Source: Acanthochlamys bracteata (Eukaryota > Streptophyta > Magnoliopsida > Pandanales > Velloziaceae). Taken from it: a stretch of DNA of 64,000 nt. The position numbers were made by a program, and so were the translations under genes. Every line of letters starts with the position of its first letter. The first letter of the stretch is position 1. Of this stretch, positions 63,601 through 64,000 are shown piece after piece. Location: the NCBI GenBank assembly GCA_019914995.1, contig CM034142.1, positions 1,240,001 through 1,304,000 on the forward strand, read 5' to 3'. The notes beneath the pieces are model-generated. The model saw only the letters and a list, made by a program, of their open reading frames with translations. It searched no databases and had not been told where the DNA came from.

Positions 63601-64000
63601 TCAAACAAGAATTCAAACCAGATAACCTGGTGATCTTTATTCTATTTTGAATGGATGAAATGGTGTTAAGTGAATGGGAAAAGAAATGCATTAGGTCTGG
63701 AAGCTATTTCTCATTTCAACAATCAGAAGTTACCTAAATAAAACACTAACGCTAAGCATAATTCATACTCTTTTTTTTCTATTTTGTGATTTTCTTCTAA
63801 AACTGTAGAATTATGCAACTATGCAAAGTAATGATAACCTAAAGTTATACTTTTTTTTGGGTACCTTAGTAGTATTAAATTTCTTTTCAATACCATTTTC
63901 AGGAGAATGGGTGAATGAGTGGAAAGTGGTGAATGCCTCACTAGCAGACTACCAAAAATTCGGGACTGCTCAGTTGAACGTTTACGATACTGCCTCTTTA
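60606..64000 (+). CDS. GH5 exo-1,3-beta-glucanase-like protein, 3' end outside the window
   Basis: This is a plant glycoside hydrolase family 5 protein of the type annotated as glucan 1,3-beta-glucosidase, probably secreted and acting on cell-wall glucans. The exons seen are 60606-60687, 60903-61045, 61132-61251, 61775-61957, 62042-62200, 62283-62449, 62544-62696, 63172-63524 and 63903 onward, giving 486 residues before the window ends. Residues 1-25 or so form a signal peptide. GVNLGGWLVLEGW starts the family-specific N-terminus. Residues about 76-190 form a fascin-like beta-trefoil insert (VQFKSVTSQKYVSAANGGG) known from plant members. The barrel follows, with TVRIPVGWW, IIDLHTAPGSQNG, IELLNEP (acid/base Glu351) and LLIGEW (nucleophile Glu455). 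Both catalytic residues are present, so it looks functional. The exon 2 acceptor is the least certain boundary. Confidence 0.92.

Noticed and set aside
1-64000. tRNA, rRNA and CRISPR-type arrays
   Set aside because: No tRNA TPsiC-arm motif with matching arms, no rRNA-like stretch and no regularly spaced identical repeats were seen by eye; a covariance-model scan was not possible.

Overview
The window is nuclear DNA of a dicot plant. The protein genes are split by short GT-AG introns, the spaces between them are very AT-rich, and the products are plant families: a phytocyanin, a chloroplast RRM protein, a clade A PP2C, an ATL RING-H2 protein, a group Ia bHLH and a plant-type GH5 glucanase. No prokaryotic operons, tRNA, rRNA or CRISPR arrays were seen. 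I cannot name the species.

Layout. 1-850 is a less AT-rich stretch that may be the edge of a gene lying mostly outside the window. 3007-3722 (minus) is a uclacyanin-type phytocyanin. 5669-18433 is a recent direct tandem duplication of a unit of about 6.4 kb. Each unit carries a decayed Ty1/copia gag-protease fragment, a decayed paralogue of a small membrane-protein gene, and the promoter plus first two exons of the intact relative of that gene. Only the second unit runs on into the complete gene (18178-20854), so the first is a truncated 5' duplicate. The complete gene ends in a row of tandemly duplicated short exons. 23135-25329 encodes a chloroplast protein with two RRMs. 26640-27731 is a broken C-terminal piece of a plant DAHP synthase gene. 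30202-31135 encodes a small coiled-coil protein with a C-terminal anchor.

31-39 kb is AT-rich and packed with small repeats, including many copies of one MITE-like family and one 0.8-kb hAT-like element. 40370-44134 is a HAB1-type PP2C, a negative regulator in abscisic acid signalling, with an upstream ORF in its leader and ABRE-like motifs far upstream. 45748-46836 is a single-exon ATL-type RING-H2 E3 ligase. About 4 kb of T-rich non-coding sequence with splice-like signals follows. 51812-53648 (minus) is a bHLH94/96-type transcription factor. 54-60 kb is AT-rich and gene-poor. A GH5 exo-1,3-beta-glucanase-like gene begins at 60606 and leaves the window at 64000.

The genes are ordinary unlinked plant loci and form no pathway together. 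No new multigene system is evident. The most unusual parts are the 5.7-21.3 kb locus (segmental duplication plus a tandem exon array) and the peptide-like upstream ORF of the PP2C gene.
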